Shown piece by piece: positions 4,100-5,441 of a stretch of DNA of 5,441 bases. The notes below the pieces were generated by a model, which saw only the letters and a program-made list of their open reading frames with translations, ran no database searches and was not told the origin of the DNA. Numbering within the stretch: the first letter of the stretch is position 1; every line of letters begins with the position of its first letter. The position numbers and the translations under genes were made by a program. The stretch is from assembly GCA_017466495.1 (NCBI GenBank), contig JAFTUB010000198.1, forward strand, positions 1 through 5,441, written 5' to 3'. The DNA is from Clostridia bacterium. Lineage in GTDB: Bacteria > Bacillota > Clostridia > Oscillospirales > CAG-272.

Positions 4100-5441
4100 T
4101 TATTCTGCCGCCGTCACCCGGATCAGGGCCACGCTTCGGTCGTCGGGACGGCCGCCCTGTGCCGCCGCCCCTGCCAGGATCAGATCGGCCGCCCGCTCCA
4201 GGTCGTCGTCCTCCGGCCAGCCGCAGCTGAGCAGATCCAGCAGCCACACGCTCTCCTCGAAGCTTTGGGCGATGCCGTCCGAGAGCATAATGATCACGTC
4301 CCCCGCCTCCACGTCAAAGCAAAGCTGCTCGGCATCCAGCGCCCGCATGATCCCGATGGGCACCGTCTTAGACTGGAGCTTGAAGAGGTTGCCCTCCCGC
4401 CGCACATAGGAGGGGGCGGCTCCGCTCTTGATGAATCCCGCCCGTCCCGTGATCAGGTCCAGCTCCATAAGATCCACCGTGGCCGAGCACTCGATGCCCT
4501 TGGCCCGCACAAAACTGTTGAGCAGGCGGAGGGCAGTTTCCTTGCGGTTGCCGGCGGTGAGCATTTTCTCCAAAAACACGGTGCAGATGCGGGCGGTGAG
4601 GGCAGCCTCCCTGCCGCTCCCCATGCCGTCCGAGAGCAGGGCGTAGAAGAAGTCCCCCTCGCCCCCGCGGAAGGTGTGGATGCTGTCCCCGCAGGCTTCG
4701 TCGGGGGAAGCGGCGGCACTTTTCTGCAGGCATTCCGCCCCGAAGCGGCAGGCACGGCTGAGCCGCAGGGAGACCCGCTCCTCCTTCACCGAGAAGACCG
4801 GGGGCGTCAGGGCAAAGCCGCAGGCCTCCGACAGGGCGCGGCGCAGGTCCTCCGCCCCAACCGACGCCCGGGAAAGATCCACCCCCTCGGCCAGAATCTG
4901 CTTCCGCCGCTCCCCGTAGGCTAAGATTCCCCGGCTCTTCAGCCCAAGGCCTTCCGCCGCCTCCCGCACCCGGGCGGTGAGCGCTTCATCGATGCCGTAA
5001 TCGGCCTGCTCGGCGGCCAGAGTCTCGGCCAGGATGGCCGACACCGCCTCATAATCCACCGCGAAGCATTCAGTGCGCTCCCCGGCGGCGGTATCTGCCC
5101 ACAGTCGGGCACAGCCCCGATTGATCTCCTCCAGGATCAGCGGCATTTGGGGACAACGGCTCCGGAGATACTCGGGCACTGTCTCAAGGCTTGTGCGCCC
5201 GCCCCGATGCAGCTCCAGGGTGAGCTTGCCCAGTACATCCACCGTGGAGCCGTACTCCTGCTCCCAGCAGACCTTGCGCTGGGCGCAGGCGGGGCAGAAA
5301 CGGTCGCAGGTTTCGTCGCACAGCCGCCGCAGAGAGAGCACATCGGGGCGGCGCAGGAGGTCGGAGAGCTGATAGAACACCCGTGACAGGTCGGAAAAGG
5401 TGTCGGAGAGGGCCTGCATACGGGCCTCGGCGGAGGCAGCA
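4100..5441 (-). CDS. spoIIE: Stage II sporulation protein E, C-terminal part (PP2C-type phosphatase)
   Basis: SpoIIE dephosphorylates the anti-anti-sigma factor SpoIIAA, which frees sigma-F in the forespore, and it also takes part in polar septation with FtsZ. Only the C-terminal 446 or so codons are in the window; the frame stays open to the right edge. The N-terminal multi-pass membrane domain expected for the family (about 800 residues in total) lies beyond it. Counting from the first Met in the window (5419): a Cys-rich stretch at 34-51 (C34, C38, C42, C45, C51, ending in CW) is in the central region, and the PPM phosphatase domain runs from about 210 to 436. Likely metal-binding aspartates are D245 (CGDSI), D264 (LLSDGMGSG), D381 (MLSDGI) and D426/D427 (PDDRSV), matching the family order, so the enzyme looks active. 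AGFIKSGAAPSYVRR (327-341) and KTVPIGIM (351-358) also fit SpoIIE. The Met at 5419 is internal, not the real start. The gene implies an endospore-forming lineage. A terminator follows at once. Confidence 0.93.
   Translation of the reverse strand, partial: AASAEARMQALSDTFSDLSRVFYQLSDLLRRPDVLSLRRLCDETCDRFCPACAQRKVCWEQEYGSTVDVLGKLTLELHRGGRTSLETVPEYLRSRCPQMPLILEEINRGCARLWADTAAGERTECFAVDYEAVSAILAETLAAEQADYGIDEALTARVREAAEGLGLKSRGILAYGERRKQILAEGVDLSRASVGAEDLRRALSEACGFALTPPVFSVKEERVSLRLSRACRFGAECLQKSAAASPDEACGDSIHTFRGGEGDFFYALLSDGMGSGREAALTARICTVFLEKMLTAGNRKETALRLLNSFVRAKGIECSATVDLMELDLITGRAGFIKSGAAPSYVRREGNLFKLQSKTVPIGIMRALDAEQLCFDVEAGDVIIMLSDGIAQSFEESVWLLDLLSCGWPEDDDLERAADLILAGAAAQGGRPDDRSVALIRVTAAE

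Noticed and set aside
3963..4247. A 95-residue N-terminal extension of the MATE protein
   Set aside because: The extension would cover the spoIIE 3' end, its terminator and the MATE promoter, and would add a basic Arg/Gly-rich tail foreign to the family. The GTG start has a strong ribosome binding site.
2655..4409. A 584-codon open frame on the plus strand, opposite the MATE gene
   Set aside because: It is a shadow of GC-rich coding on the other strand: its product is rich in His, Gly and Gln with no recognizable domain, and it runs through the MATE start region, promoter and spoIIE end.
4019..4924. A 301-codon plus-strand open frame opposite spoIIE
   Set aside because: Low-complexity Pro/Ala/Gly/Arg product, entirely antisense to the conserved phosphatase domain, with no ribosome binding site that I can see.
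1..5441. A previously undescribed defense, CRISPR or secretion system
   Set aside because: No CRISPR repeats, nuclease, toxin-antitoxin, transposase or secretion genes are visible; all four genes belong to known families.

Overview
The window comes from a GC-rich member of the Firmicutes/Bacillota, most likely a Clostridia of the Oscillospiraceae/Ruminococcaceae kind. This rests on a SpoIIE sporulation phosphatase, strong AGGAG-type ribosome binding sites, consensus sigma-A promoters, GC-rich coding DNA with AT-rich gaps, and a MATE pump of the type common in gut Clostridia. The genus is inference; no marker gene settles it.

All four genes lie on the minus strand, so transcription runs from high to low coordinates. 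In that order: (i) the C-terminal 446 or so codons of spoIIE (5441-4100, cut by the window edge), closed by an intrinsic terminator; (ii) a consensus promoter that overlaps that terminator and drives a 460-residue MATE-family multidrug/cation antiporter (3962-2580, GTG start); (iii) a gap of about 210 bp with two strong GC-rich hairpins, then a consensus promoter; (iv) a two-gene operon of a 397-residue F420-0:gamma-glutamyl ligase (CofE/PF01996)-like protein of unknown substrate (2367-1174) and, 30 bp later, guaA (1143-139). This guaA encodes only the ATP-pyrophosphatase and dimerization parts of GMP synthase, without the usual glutamine amidotransferase domain. (v) An AT-rich edge (1-138) holds an inverted repeat over the guaA stop codon, a second hairpin, tandem 11-bp repeats and an intrinsic terminator.

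spoIIE, the MATE gene and the last operon look like independent transcription units. spoIIE would act in forespore sigma-F activation, the MATE protein in export at the membrane, and guaA in the last step of GMP synthesis. The operon partner of guaA is the least understood protein here: it has the CofE fold signature, but nothing else in the window points to F420 metabolism, and it carries a large internal segment absent from archaeal CofE.

I see no clear new multi-gene system. The points most worth a second look are the ATPase-only GuaA with its CofE-like partner, and the structured DNA just past the guaA stop codon, a position known as an integration hotspot for genomic islands.
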